Below, one piece after another: positions 38,432 to 51,192 of a stretch of 64,000 nucleotides of DNA (the stretch's first letter is position 1; every line of letters begins with the position of its first letter). The stretch is from Lonicera japonica (Eukaryota > Streptophyta > Magnoliopsida > Dipsacales > Caprifoliaceae). The stretch spans positions 25,731,017 to 25,795,016 of the forward strand of contig CM038466.1 of assembly GCA_021464415.1 (NCBI GenBank). The letters are read 5' to 3'. The notes under the pieces are model-generated. The model was not told the origin of the DNA and did no database searches. It saw nothing but the letters and a program-made list of their open reading frames with translations. The position numbers and the translations under genes are program-made.

Positions 38432-40978
38432 AGCTGTGTCAAATATGGCCGAACTAATTTATTTAATACGGCTCGATACTGTGCTTAATTTGTGCATTTT
38501 CTTGGTCAAAGTGTATTAATATTCACCAAAGTTGGTATGGTTATAGGACGGTTATTTACCTTGCTAATTTACTAGCACGTGTCATTTTGATGGTTGTCCA
38601 CGTGTTATCGTGTATGATATAGTGATATCATTGGAGGCACTACGTAGGCACCATTATGGAACGGTTCATGGCAGTGCCAAATATGTCCACATTAATTTAA
38701 TTGACAATTTTGGCACGGTTAGTAGCTGTGCCAGATATATATATATTTATCTAACTTCGATTATTGGATTTAAAATTATGGTGGTTTAAAAATTTTATGA
38801 GAGAAAAAAGTAAAGTGAAGTGAATTTTGGGAAATGTGAAAGTGAAGTTGATATTTTCGTAGGAAAATTTTTAAAAAAAAAACTGATTTTTTAGTTTTCT
38901 ACCGAACAGGGGCTAAGTATTCCAAACTTTTCCATCATTAGTTAGCAATTACCCCTTGCTACTTTAGCATATATACATTTGTACATGGTCATGTAATGAA
39001 AAAATATATGTTAGAATGCAAAAAAACTACTTTATAGGAAACTGGAGTTTTAATGTAAAGCAAAGTTAAGATAAATTAAACTAAATTTACATTAAGTAAA
39101 CATAAAGAAATGACAAGGGTTAAGAATACTTATTAATGCGTCTAACAATTTTCATTGAATTTTAGTCTTTTTGCACTTTCACCCACTACCGAAGAACCTG
39201 TGGCTACCTTTGACCGAGATATTGATTTGGTGTTTCACCATCGATTGGTGCCGTATTTAAAGTATCACCGAAATGCGACATAGTTAGCTACTGCATATAC
39301 ACAACTATATATAACCTTTAATTAGGAGATATAATTTGCACACTTGTATGTAGCTTACAAACTCTTAATATCAATACATAAAGCAAAAAACAACCCCCAA
39401 ACATTAATAAAACACAACAAAATAGTGCACATATTCAATCTAACAATCTAGCAAGAGCAATGTGTTATTCTTACAATTATACGCGTGCTTTACATATACT
39501 CCTATTAAAATTCCATATAGTTATTCTTACAATAATATGCGGGCATTCTCAATATAATTCATCATCACAGATATTATAATAGTAAGTGAAACTATTTTTG
39601 ACAAACCAAAATCTAAAGATAATGCAAAGTTTTGTATATTTTTTTTAAAAAAAGTTATCTCAAAGAAGAAATGTGTGTAAATTTGTGAGGACATGATCTT
39701 AGCACTCTCTTATGGGAAGGACGAGGTTCAACTATCATAAAAAATAGCGGATTACGAATGAGGCCCAACAACATGAAGGGCAATACAGAATGTTCACCGA
39801 GTAAAAATGATAGCGCGCCGAGTAAAGAGGGATAATCGCCGAGTGAAAAATAATCGACCTAAGAATGATTCCATGCCTATAGATGGAGAAAATGCCGACA
39901 TGAACATCCTAACCAATTAAACAATGACACCTGTAATAATATAGTATGATAAATACTTACTGCAAGAACGAATGACAAAATGACACGTGTAAAGTGCAAA
40001 GAAGTTAGTTACAACATATGTGCTCCCCTCACATGGAAGAATGAGATGGGTATCAAAAGGACCACAAGGTATACCCTGAATGGTCATTTTACTTGTGACC
40101 TAATCTAACTTGGGGAGCACGAAAAAGGAATCTATAAATAAAAGAGGGGACTCTCTGGAGAAGGGTCCAGGAGAACTGAGGAGAGAAATTAATAGAAACC
40201 CAATCATAATGCTAAATCCAGTTACCATCTCTACCAACTTGGGCCGGACCTACTCTAGTACACAAATACACCACTTACAGTAAATGAATATGTGAATTCT
40301 AATAAATTTCTTTAAAACTTGGGCTTAAACTTGAATATGTATTATTTTGGTGATTTTGACCAATACTCAATCACTAGATCTGGATCAAATATAAATAGTG
40401 GATCTTGTCGCACGCTTTAGGCATGTTATACTTAATAGTGCATGTATCATACTATCTAGATTTTTAGTATATTTAATGTTATGTTGTGCAGTTTGTTGAG
40501 GGGTTAGATTTGCAATTTTAAGTAGGATATTTTTTAAAATTAAGGAATTGTAAATTTTTGAATTCATTCATACACTAATAAAAATAATAATTATATAATA
40601 AAAAATAATATGAATTTCTGAACTCAGTGGTGTACTTAACGAAAGCTAACTAGGCACCAAAGATGGTCAATTCTTAAGAAACAACAAATTTCTAATTTTA
40701 GGAAGATAAATAAAATTAAAATTAATTAATATTCAAAATTTAGAAATTCCCTTGTGAAAAACATAAATTGAAAGTCTCCAAACGGGAGGGAATGATGAGA
40801 AAGAGAGTTTTGAGTACGTGGGAAGCAGTGAAACTTTCGGTCAAAGGGCGGGAGAAGGGAGAAACAAGCTAGAATGGTATGGCCGTATGGGCACAATTTT
40901 ACACCGTGTCAAATTTGGAAGTGCTATTAGCGGTGCCAATATCGTGCTAAAGGCTACATATATTTGGCATGGCTTAAA
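38432..40978. mobile_element. Insert of 2.5 kb in the older LINE, Mutator-like
   Basis: Flanked by ATAGTTCCG (38423-38431) and ATAGTTCCA (40979-40987). The left end AGCTGTGTCAAATATGG resembles the right end read backwards, AAGCCATGCCAAATATATG, and GTGCCAAATATG-type motifs recur near 38672, 38733 and 40907. Removing it joins two LINE fragments. Inside, 39690-40440 holds LTR-like promoter sequence (CTATAAATAAAAGAGGGGAC near 40132), so there may be a nested LTR remnant. No ORF of note. Confidence 0.5.
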
Positions 40979-41575
40979 ATAGTTCCAGATTAGTGTGCTA
41001 TTTTGCGCTTTATGTTGCAGTGTCCGAGTTGGATTAAAGTCAGTTGTAACGCGTCGTTTCATTCAGAGCTTTAAGGCGAAGGTTTGGGCAGTTGCATTCG
41101 TGACCATGCTGGCCATTTGCATTTTCGGGACTTCCTCCTCTGTTCTATTAATTAAGGGAACTTAAAGCTATCGCGTTTGGTCTACCGGAGGCAGTGAAAG
41201 TGGGTGCGACCATGCAAGGTGGTGATGGAGAGTGATTCCAAGTGCGCCATTGACCTTATCGTTGACAGTAGTAGTCCTTGATTGAATATTTGAATGAGCT
41301 CGGGTCTATTTTGCAAGATATTGCAGTGTTGTCGGTTGGGTGGAAGTGTTTCTTTTTCTTTTATTTTTTTTTGATTTTGTTTCACATGGGTGTAATTCGG
41401 TGGTGCATGGTTTAGCTCGTCACGCTTTTTTATCTCATTACTCGGAAAGCTGGGAATCTTTATTCTCAGATTGATTTGTGGACCTCGTGTTGCATGATAT
41501 CAATTGTTGAATTTAGTCGTTTTCACTTTTCACGAGAACTTTCAAAAAAGTTAAAATAAAAAAATTCGCAATGCT

Positions 41576-42130
41576 AAATGGAAAAAGAAAAAATGCGTGT
41601 GGGCGTGGGTGGGTGGATTTCAAAGTGCTTGAAATACCTACACTTATAATATTCTAATGAAATGAATGAAGTCAAATAATTAATACTAGTTTCAGAGTAC
41701 ATACTTTAATTCTAGAATTACTTTGTTTGGGCCCGACCGAAGATATGAATAATGTTTGGTTGTTGGTAAAGCACCTATAAAATTTAATTTTAGTACCTAT
41801 TTTTTGGGCTCCTGTATTTTATTTTTAAATTTGTAAGAGTATATGTAACTGTTATGGCACAATAACATAAGTTTGATTTACTTGTAAAGTTTGAATAAGT
41901 TTTTAATTTTTGAGAGGCAAAACTTATTAACTTTTTTAATGATTTACTTCTTGTAAAGTTTGAAATTCATTTCTACCAAATTTCATTGAACAATTTAATC
42001 GGGAAGTGGGTTAGCCAAAAAATTTATATATATATATACATAATTATAGCCGTTCAAATTTTAGATGTTTACCTATCCCACTTCCTGCTTGAATTTTTCG
42101 ATAAAATTTAATTTGGTAAAAATAATCTAC
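41576..42130. other. Spacer between copy B flank and copy C
   Basis: Non-coding AT-rich DNA; the first 20-30 bases continue the copy B flank. Nothing recognised in the remainder. Confidence 0.5.
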
Positions 42131-43835
42131 TAATTATGGATGGCATTATCGGCCGTCTCAATCATGAGAGACTTTTCCATTTCTCGTATACCCTTTAGTT
42201 GGTACGGAAAAGTGGCGCTTACAGGATCAAGAAGAGGGTATCCAATTCCTTAACCGTGGAACCCTGGCAAAAAATCCAACGGTCTTCCTAAAGAAAGCGG
42301 CAACAATGATTGAATGTGCGCGACAGGTTTTCCAGTCATGTTCGCTAGCATGTGAGAAAGTATCTCATGCTACAAAAATATAAAATAAGTTAAAATCAAA
42401 TTTTCATTAATGAAATTAATGTTATTGTTACCATATAAAACTGTTGTTGTACTTCTATACATGTATGGTACGTTAAAGATCGCGGTATCTTGAAGTATTT
42501 TGTTTAAGAAAAAAAAATATTGCACTGATATGATGAACATCAAGCTATATTGGATAAATTACCTTTTGTTTCAATAGGGCATTTTCAATTTTCAGTTGTT
42601 GGATATTACGCTGTCGTTCTTCTTCCCCGAGTGGTGGAACCCCACAGGCTGGACATATCACATTCTTCAATGCCTCAGCAATCGCGATGTTTTCACAGTG
42701 GATTCTCTTATTTTCTTGACGGAGAGCATTGTTATTGGCGCGCTCATTCTGAGCCTAAACATATCAAGTTAAAGATATTACAAGATATATTTAGTGATGA
42801 AAAAGGCAGCTAGAATAGAAAGTGCGCACAACTACACACTCACCTTGATTTGTGTTTTCTTGTTCTGGAACCAGAACTTGATCTGCCTAGGTTCAAGCCC
42901 TAAATCATGGCTAAGTTGCCGTCTTTGGTTCTCATCTGGATGGGGGCATTCCTCGAAAAACCTTCATTTACAACAAGCACAACAAGCATAGCCATTACAA
43001 GAGAAATAAATTTAAGATGAAAAGAAAAATCACAACAAAAAAATAGAGTTCTAAATGAAGAGACAAAAAAATAAAAATAAAATATAGAATACCTAGGGAT
43101 TAAAATTAAAGTAAAGTTGGCCAGAACTATCATCTATGTAAAATGTATTAGAATATCTACTTAGAATATTTACTTGTATTATTGTCAATAGTTAGGTGGA
43201 GAAATACTACATCTTCTTAGTCAAAGATATGTGTATAGATATGCTACTAGTTTTTTCTTCTTCTATCCCTAAATTTGTGGCATCCATCAAGACATCCTTG
43301 TCTTACTTCCATCCCTATATAAGGGAGCTTGTATTAAGCTTGTATCATAAGAAAGACAACAACAATCTTCTTTACATATCTTCTCATTCATTTGTCAACA
43401 AAATGGAGATGCGGAGATTTGAACATTCCGCAAAAAGACCAAAAAAAATAAATAAATTACCCAAAGGTAAAATAAAGCAGTTTTAGTATTTGTCTGAGCG
43501 ATTGATGCATTTTATAGCGGCATATATATAGTGCTTTAAAAATATTAAACGTTCAAAACAACAAACATTTTTACTTTGGTAGTACCACGTAAAAACATCA
43601 AATTAAAATTTATTTTAAATCAACTTGAAACTCATGCATGTAATTATAATTTAATCAAAGAAAAGCGTTTGAAAAAGAAATAAATTATGATTAAATTAAT
43701 TAAAATTGAACATACGTTTCGAGATGTCGAATCTGCTGAGTTGTATGACGACGGTAAGATTTCTTGGGCTTATGAGAATTTGAGATATCTTTATGGTCAT
43801 CACTCGACTCATTCCCACCACCATCATACCCAAAA

Positions 43836-43840
<5 letters not shown>
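42131..43840 (-). pseudogene. HD-Zip IV copy C: truncated, START-less open reading frame
   Basis: Exons 43840-43716, 42961-42844, 42754-42563 and 42369-42250 match exons 1-4 of the intact gene and join into 184 codons without an internal stop, ending at TAA 42252-42250 in exon 4. Homology runs on past the stop ([20 protein letters not shown]) but breaks off near 42131 inside the START-encoding exon, so the rest of the gene is missing. Splice borders are intact. The product would be a homeodomain ([13 protein letters not shown]) plus zipper-loop-zipper with CPAC. Intron 1 carries a probable solo LTR. Promoter elements are conserved. Like copy B it could be a pseudogene or a short HD-Zip protein. 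Confidence 0.85.
43146..43400 (+). mobile_element. Probable solo LTR in intron 1 of HD-Zip copy C
   Basis: 255 bases flanked by AAATG (43141-43145 and 43401-43405) and absent from copy A, where CTATGTAAATTAATGGAGATG is continuous. It ends in GTCAACA and starts TATTAGAA (TGTT expected, so one changed base), with a CTATATAAGGGAGC promoter-like box near 43315. Confidence 0.65.
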
Positions 43841-43873
<33 letters not shown>

Positions 43874-44065
43874 AATTTGATTTTGTCCTCTCACAACATA
43901 AGAAAAGAAATGTTTATGTGTGCATATATATATAAGAGGGGCAGAATGGGTAACTATGTAGTTGTATGTATACATTTTCTCATCATTATTGTGCATATAC
44001 ATGCATATATATATGTTAACAAATGTGGCCATGTAATTGTACGCCACAAAAGGACATATTACATG
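43841..44065 (-). promoter_or_regulatory. Promoter region of HD-Zip copy C
   Basis: Has a long (CT)n tract (43841-43872) next to the ATG, a TATATATATAAG box at about 43925-43936 and the conserved promoter block at 44015-44065. Confidence 0.55.
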
Positions 44066-45610
44066 TATGACCTTCTGTAGATAGAGTTGCATGTGGATGT
44101 CTAGAGAGAGACAATTAGGCGTGTATGAGCATATTAAAAATTAATACACAAAGTATAATTGATTATATAAAAATTGGACGCGCATTGAAACAACTTCGGT
44201 GGTAGAATATGGTACGTTTATTCAATAACTCAAATTAATTACTTTATATATATATGTACCAAACCTTTTGTACTTTGCGTATTATGGTTATTTGCTACTA
44301 TTTTTAGGAGGCTTCTGGTGATATATAGTTTTTTTTTAAAAAAATCATCACTCTTTTGGTTTTCTTGTGTTACGTTAAGTTTCTTTTTTCCTTTTTACAT
44401 TTTAAGAAATTTAAAAAAGGTTTTTAAAGATTGCAAGAAGTAAAAGTTAATATAGTCAAAAGAAGGGAAATTGCTTTTGTTTGGAACATAAATAATGCAC
44501 TATATTTAGTAAATATTTTAAAATATTGTAAAAACATAGATTTTTTAATTTGGAACAAAAAGAATATCACATTATTTTCAAATAATAAGCTTTTCTGTAG
44601 TACTAATTAAATTATTATTTATTTGTTAAAAGTGTAGATAGGATTCGTTAAGGTGATAATTAAAATATTTGTAAAATCAGATGAGTTAGATTTGTTATTT
44701 GTTTGTCAAATCTTAGGCGGGAAATATTAATTTGGAAGGAGTATAGATTTATCTTACCAAATTGAGGAATCATATTTATGAATATATTTAGCTTACTGTT
44801 ACATTACATTAATGTATCATAAGTAATATATATCACCTGAATTATTGTGAAAAATTTGAATTTTATTTTTCTAATTCTTATTACATCAATTCAGGTATGC
44901 AAAAAAAGATTTAGCTTATTATATCGAAGCGTATCAAGTGGAAACATGTACGTATCAGTTAATATTTTTATCATGATTAAAACTTCACACTAACAAGTGT
45001 TACAACAACACATATGCGTTAAATAAGTAAAGAGATATATTAGTAGTTCTTTGCATAATAAATTATGTATAATTTTTATGTGAATGTTACGCTCGCACAC
45101 ATAATCTATACTTTTTAGATGGTACATTAATTATTTCTAGTTTATACTTGCATTAAAGATCGTGCAATGCTCTTAGATTAAAGTCGAGTTATATATATTG
45201 TCGTCAATATTATTTATTTTTTGTATATAATTGTTAAAAAAATTCCTTTTTCTCGTTAGCAAATACGCCAATTAATTCACCAACTTTTTATTATTAGTTT
45301 TGGTAGGAAATAAATAGTTTTCTATTTGATTATTATTATCTCCACCAGCATTTGGTGTCAAGAATTTGTTAATCTTACCTGTAAGGAATAATTCAGAATA
45401 TCCTATATATATGCATAGCCCAAGTATATTGGAATTTATTTATTACTTTACCCATTCTTCTTAAAGTTTATTATATGTGGTTTATTTCCTCATTAAGTAG
45501 AATTATATTTAACATTCAATTCCCATCGCATACTTTTTTACTTTGAATTTAATTAGTATTTTGACATCATTGATATCTTGTGATTGAGTGGTTAAGATAT
45601 ATACTAGCCT
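44066..45610. repeat. Duplicated upstream flank, copy C
   Basis: Non-coding. It lacks the insertions found in copies A and B and so shows several ancestral empty sites: LINE site near 44950, 15.3-kb insert site near 44720, 17.2-kb insert site near 45430. Confidence 0.75.
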
Positions 45611-46420
45611 TCTTATTAATCGATCTTTGAGATTTTTGAGGTCTAGATATATATTATGGAAGTTTGGTCTCCTTGCCCTCTCTCCTCCTCCCCTCCACAC
45701 CCCCCCCCCCCCCCCCCCTCCCCCCGACACGATATTCCACCGTCGAAGAAATCATAGCTCGCTCTCAACTATATGATTGGCTTCTGCCATTTTCACATCT
45801 CTCTCTCTCTCAACTTCGAGTAAGTGCTCTCTTCGAGCTCACCTCTTCGGGTTTTGAGCAAATGAACATACAATATATATATATTAAAAGTAGATAATTC
45901 TAGATTAGACATATAATAATAATAATAATAATAATACAATTCTAATTTATAATAAAAGCAACAAATTAAAATGAAAACAAAATATCACCAAGCACAAGTT
46001 GACAACCAATCCAAATTTGAAACTATTTCAAATTTAAACTTTTAATTTTCTTTAACTAATTTATTGATTTCTTTCTAAGAAAATTAATTTATAAAAAAAT
46101 ACGTAGTTTTACACTTTACATGAGATGAAATCACCCATTGCCAGAATGCCAGCCATTAAGAAATCTTTAAAAATAGAACTTGTTGAATAACAAAAAGGCG
46201 AGAAGATCATACAAAAAACAATCCTCTAAGATAGGGATTTAAAAGGGAAGTGACATGTTACAAGACAATAATACGAGTTTCAAAATTTATATACATGAGC
46301 ACAATGTAATTTCCATACACTAATACATCTAATCTGCTAGTTCTCTTCTACTACATCGAATGCTTCCAATAGCTCATACATACGTATCTGTATGTACGTA
46401 AATGTGTGCCTATTTTGATG
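45611..46420. other. Spacer before the DnaJ gene 3' end
   Basis: Holds a near-pure C run (about 45701-45719, continuing to 45726), short CT tracts and an (AAT)n tract (45918-45937). The part next to 46420 should be the DnaJ 3' UTR. No gene recognised. Confidence 0.55.
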
Positions 46421-49400
46421 TTACCATATATAATGCTTCATCCCGAGACCATTGCAGGTTAAGATAAGGCCCTTGTACCGGTCGAGGTACTCCTGCACTC
46501 CCAAAATAGGGGCTTCAATGGCGAAAGAAACAGCAAATAAAAAATGAAAGTATAAAATTTTAAATTTACACGGAATACTCACAATGATATTGTAGTCGTA
46601 GGCATACAGCATTCCTTTCTTGTCATACTCTCGCCTTTTTACAGGATCACTGAGAACTGTTGCATAATTTGAGATAAAACTCAGATTGTCATATACAAAT
46701 CATTTGTCACATGGTCTCGGTTGTTATTTTCTTTTAAATTATTTCTAAACTGATGGTAACTAAACAATTCATTGCACAACTATTTAAGTGAATACCCAAT
46801 ACCAAGAAAAAGAATGGAACTTGGAGTAAGTGCTGGTTTGAACTATTCCATCAAAGCAAAGAACCAATAATACAAGTGGTAGAAATAACATGCACAGGTC
46901 CAAAAGGATGTCAGTTGAGGCATAGATATTCATAACAGTCTATGGCATTCATTCATAACAGTCTATGGCATTCAAAAGAGGAAAATGGCCCTAAATCAAA
47001 CAGGCAAACAAAACAAGCTACGTAAACACCCTTAAATTGCTTAGACTCTTGGATTTAAGCAAATTCCACGAGATAAGATCATGCATAGCCTTAGTCTAAA
47101 TTCAAGGCTATCCAATATAAAAATTACGAACACTTGTCATTTAAACTTGCATTAAACCTGCATTTTCCCGCACTCTTTGCAGCCCAAGGTGCACTCTTAC
47201 TCAATATTTATTCATCAAGTTCTTTCTCCTCAACAAAGTAATAGTGTTTGTCGTTGTGACTTATGAGTGAACACAATGAACTTGCACTATTGGTCCAATT
47301 GATAGTAGGAAAAGGGAATCTATTACAATCAGACCATCCAACTCAAACACAACCAATGGGTGGAGTAGGCCCAAAATCTTATATATTTGTTTTGCAAGGC
47401 CTTGATTCTTTTTATTTTTTTCTTTTATCATATTTGCAAGGCTTTTGATTTCCCAGTGTACGATATTCTGTTAAATCAATTTTCCAAAGAGTCGTTAATG
47501 TATGTCCATATTACCGAATAGTTCCTCTATTAATGGCAAATTTCACAGTGTAGTCCATGGGAATTTCAATTAGTCAAGCAAAGGCTCAGAAAGATGATCA
47601 AATGAATAATCATGTTTAAGAAATAAGAAATGCACTGAAAAGAATGGACAAACAAATCCCACGAAAATAGCAAACAGCACCCAAATATTAAACTTGAAAC
47701 TGTGAACACCGTGCCATTTTAAGTCGGCAACACGTGATATTATTACAAAAAAGGTTAAATCATCCACATAAACAATCAATATGATCCAGTCGGCAAAAGA
47801 GTAACAAGCAAAGACAGAATGATCAAAAGTAGAATGTGGAAACCCATACTTAGTCGCAACTTTACTCAAAAAATGAACACACATATGAAGACTGCTTCAT
47901 ACCAATATGAAGACTGACGCATTTGAAGAACCATATGATGACTGACAGCAATAACAAACCATAGTGGCCAACTAATATTCCAAATAAACTTTCTCCTAAA
48001 GATTGCCATGAAATAAAAAATCCTATTACCATGCTTATATAAAAGCGGAGAACAACATGAGAGTTCGTCTGAAGGAGTCATCATTTTCTATTAGGAACTC
48101 TATGCCATTTTCTAGAAAGATTCTTCTATGTCAATGGTGATCGGTCATGGCATCCATAATGTTGATTCTTTTCCACCTAGGATACTTAACCGTGTAAACC
48201 CACAAAAACTCACTATTTGTGTTCCAAATAAAATAGAAGCCGTTTCCAACTCTAATTTAATCAAGAGCAATCATATCCAAATTCAAATGCTTCGTCAAAA
48301 AGAAAGCAAACTATGCCTATAAATAATGTGATAATTTAAGAAAATCAACATCAATCAAGGAAAAGCACTACCATTAGAGAAAATCCGTCTATAGGATGTT
48401 TAGTGCTAGAAGCAACAGGGCAAATCATCATTTGAAAGGGTGGAAGGAGGAGCAAGAAACTTTTCTGGAGAAAATGTCCAAGTTATAGTGTAATATACTA
48501 TATTTTGTTTACTTATCTTGCGATTGGTGATCAACCTATAAAAGGGAAGTTCAAGATGTGATTGAATATGATGACGTCAAAAAGTAGCGCAGAATTTCAT
48601 AGGTAAATGACAACCCGACGATAAACACAGGTGCAACTCAGATAAATAATGTTAATGATGGCCAAGTGCCAACGAGACTCAAAACAATAACAGTGGTCAT
48701 CCATCTGAGCAAAGAGCAACATGGTTTTTTATGATAATAATATCAATAGGCTTCAAGATTGGGCCAACTGACTTGGGAAAAACAGAGAAGTAGAAACCTC
48801 AAACGTCAAGTTCAAACCAAGTTGAAAAAACGAAACTAAAAGCATTGAGATCATAACAAGTACAAGTTGTTACTCCTGAGCCCCCCAGCAACAGCCCATA
48901 AATATTGTGCCAGATTTTAGCTGATTTTGTCTCCTACTTGTCCTGTGCTCCACTGTCTTGGTTCAAGTCAGCCCGAGGATCTAACCAAGGCCATTTAGAT
49001 CACTATACCATAATAAAAGAGAAATATGAAAGAAAATATATAAAAGAAGGGATTTTTTGTTATCCATGTAGACAGTTGATCACTTCCTTGGGCAAGAGGG
49101 GCACAAATAAGGACACCAGAAGTCCTTAACAATAAGGGTAAAGAATATACCTTAGAAAAAGTAAAAATTCACATATCACATATCACATGCCAGATTTTCA
49201 TCATTAAAATGTAGTGCCACATTGTAATTAGAATGCTCAATGGAGCTTTAAAGTAGTAAGTAGAAAAGAATGCCCTTCATCCATTTATAGAATGAAATGA
49301 ACTTCATTTTGTGTTGCTGGAGTCTTCTTATTTGATTAATTTCCATATGAAGAAATGACTACTCCAACCTCCCTAAACTACCAATGTGAATCATATTTCT

Positions 49401-50603
49401 ACACATCATAACTTCCTCAATAGACTATTTCTGTTTCAAAAATTATAACTAAAAATCTAATAAGACCTTCACATGATAAAGAATCTTAAATCAACCAGGT
49501 AAATTACAACGTGAAGCTCTAAAGTTCTATCAAGTAACAAGTGCAATACTATATATCATATATGCCTGGTAAACATAAACAACTGTGCATACTAAGTGAA
49601 TGGAATATCGAATACAGACTGCCTAAAGAAACTTAAAAGAACAAATTAATTGAAAACAATAAAAGAACTGACCATGGTAAGCTTCGTTTATCTCTTGAAA
49701 CATGGAAGTGGTGCCATCCCCACCGTTTTTCTTATCTGGATGCCATTTCTGTCCAAAACAAGTTTTGAAGCCAAAATTACACACACAGATATAAAAGGAA
49801 ACATAAAATTAATTACATGAGTATGTATATATCTATATTAAAAATAAAGCGTGATGAGGGGTTTTGGTAAGCCTTTGAAATTATGAACTTACCCTTCACA
49901 TTTTGGAAATTACAATAATCGCTCGTTTGGTCCGAGTTTTGGTTCATTCCTAGAATCTTAAATTGGTAATTCACACTAGAAGTCTCTTATAGTTCATTTC
50001 AAGAGAGTGAATCATCCAAACTTCCCATAACATTTTGGATTCCAAGAATGACCAAAAACTTAAACCAAATGAACATTAAAAGTGATGTTTAACCGGACTT
50101 GACTATGAGAAATTACTAAGTATTATATTGCACACACACCATGTATGCCGCCAGTTCTAGTATGTATATATAATCTGAATTGGTATGATAATAATGTCTT
50201 CAAAACAAAACTTCATTTGTTTGGAAAGAAAGTAAATTAAGTATTAGCAACTCTAAAGTAATAATATCCAGTGCAGGATAAAGACAAACCAGGGCAAGAC
50301 GAATATAATTGGACCGAATAGCGTCCTCCGTAGCATTATAATCCACTTCCAATATTCGATAATAATCCTGCACAATGATTACACATAAAAATCGAAGTTC
50401 AAAATTAATAAGGCAAGTTCGTGAGTAAATCCTACTTGTAATAAAAAGAAAAGGTGGCTAAAGAGAAAGAGTAGGATAAAATACAATACTTTGGGTTTGG
50501 ACAAAAGGGATGAAAAATCGAAGTTGAGATGAGAGTAATCTTCTTGCTCTGTTCCTCTTCCACTGCATTCGTGAGCATCGTCTTCCCATTCATCCCACAT
50601 CAT
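46421..50603 (-). CDS. Small J-domain (DnaJ) co-chaperone
   Basis: Five exons on the minus strand (50603-50490, 50367-50290, 49748-49673, 46656-46583, 46492-46421) join in phase into 137 codons plus stop. The J domain spans residues about 39-106: DYYRILEVDYNATEDAIRSN, the HPD loop in KWHPDKK, FQEINEAYHVLSDPVKRREY. The tail EYLDRYKGLILTCNGLGMKH is the hallmark of a small plant J-protein family with no other domain. J proteins stimulate the ATPase of Hsp70 partners; the client is unknown. A Met pair at 50603 was chosen because it opens the acidic lead (MMWDEWEDD); an in-frame ATG at 50702 would add 33 residues and cannot be excluded. Intron 3 is 3016 bases and contains copia debris. Confidence 0.93.
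47570..48330 (-). pseudogene. Copia reverse-transcriptase fragment in DnaJ intron 3
   Basis: 47884-47570 encodes LSKVATKYGFPHSTFDHSVF followed by IILIVYVDDLTFFV, the copia YVDD active-site region with its usual preceding sequence; the rest is shifted and stopped. The preceding segment to about 48330 may be more of the same element but is not recognisable. No LTRs were found. Confidence 0.65.
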
Positions 50604-51192
50604 CTTTGCTCTTGATCTTTCTGGGACTTGCAGCAAAACAAAACTGAAAATGGAGTTTTCCTGTTGGTTAGGGGAGTGTGCGAGATTGGCTTGTATGTTC
50701 AAACTAGATACATGTCTTTTTTATGCTTCTAGATATTAAAGTAATAAAAAATTAGTTCTAAATCCAAAATATTTTGACTGGATTATCTATAGGACACAAC
50801 ATTAAGGCCATTGTTTTAAGTCTAAATGTTTTAAAAAAGGGTACAATTTTGTACAAAGTCCTCATTATTTTTTTTAATTAATTAATTTATTTACTTGTAA
50901 GTTTAATGTCAATTATACCCTTTTTTATATATCCAGGGTAGTAGCAGGAGTAGGAGCATTGGTTGGGCGCATGAAATTTGTTACAATATGCAGCCAGTTC
51001 GCCCACTATTTAAGAATTATCACCAAAGCCTCTTATTAGTCCATCTCAATCATAACCTCTCCCCACATCCTTTTTTCTCTACCATTTCTTTCCTCTCATT
51101 TCTTCTCTCTTTTTTTTATTTTCCTGCTTGTAATTTTTTTCTTTGATTTGATCCATTCAACATATCTCCCCCATTTTCATTTTTAGCTTTAG
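50604..51192. other. Upstream region of the DnaJ gene
   Basis: AT-rich upstream DNA. From about 51041 it becomes pyrimidine-rich on the + strand (CATTTCTTTCCTCTCATTTC), like a plant 5' UTR leading to the small ORF at 51193. A shared divergent promoter is possible. Confidence 0.4.

Larger units (their letters stand above)
31477..41560 (+). mobile_element. Older LINE, split by two later insertions
   Basis: LINE pieces lie at 31477-31588, 37317-38431 and 40988-41560, flanked by AAAACTCGCAAAGCT (31462-31476) and AAAATTCGCAATGCT (41561-41575). The first piece reads as reverse-transcriptase thumb sequence (LQALPCYFMGVFRIPQMLCD, DFQWGSS). The second continues it (KGLGFKSLNEFNQAMIAKQV, TWQSLMWG) with stops and shifts. 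The third has the RNase H start (WIKVSCNASFHSELGEG) and tail (VVHGLARHAFLSHYSESWES) ending in an A-rich run. It is clearly decayed. After 41575 the copy B flank resumes (GCTAAATGGAAAAAGAAAA against GCAAAATTGAAAAAGTAAAA at 18460). Confidence 0.8.

Noticed and set aside
45509..45897. Gly- or Pro-rich frames
   Set aside because: Arise from the poly-C run near 45701-45726; no recognisable protein.
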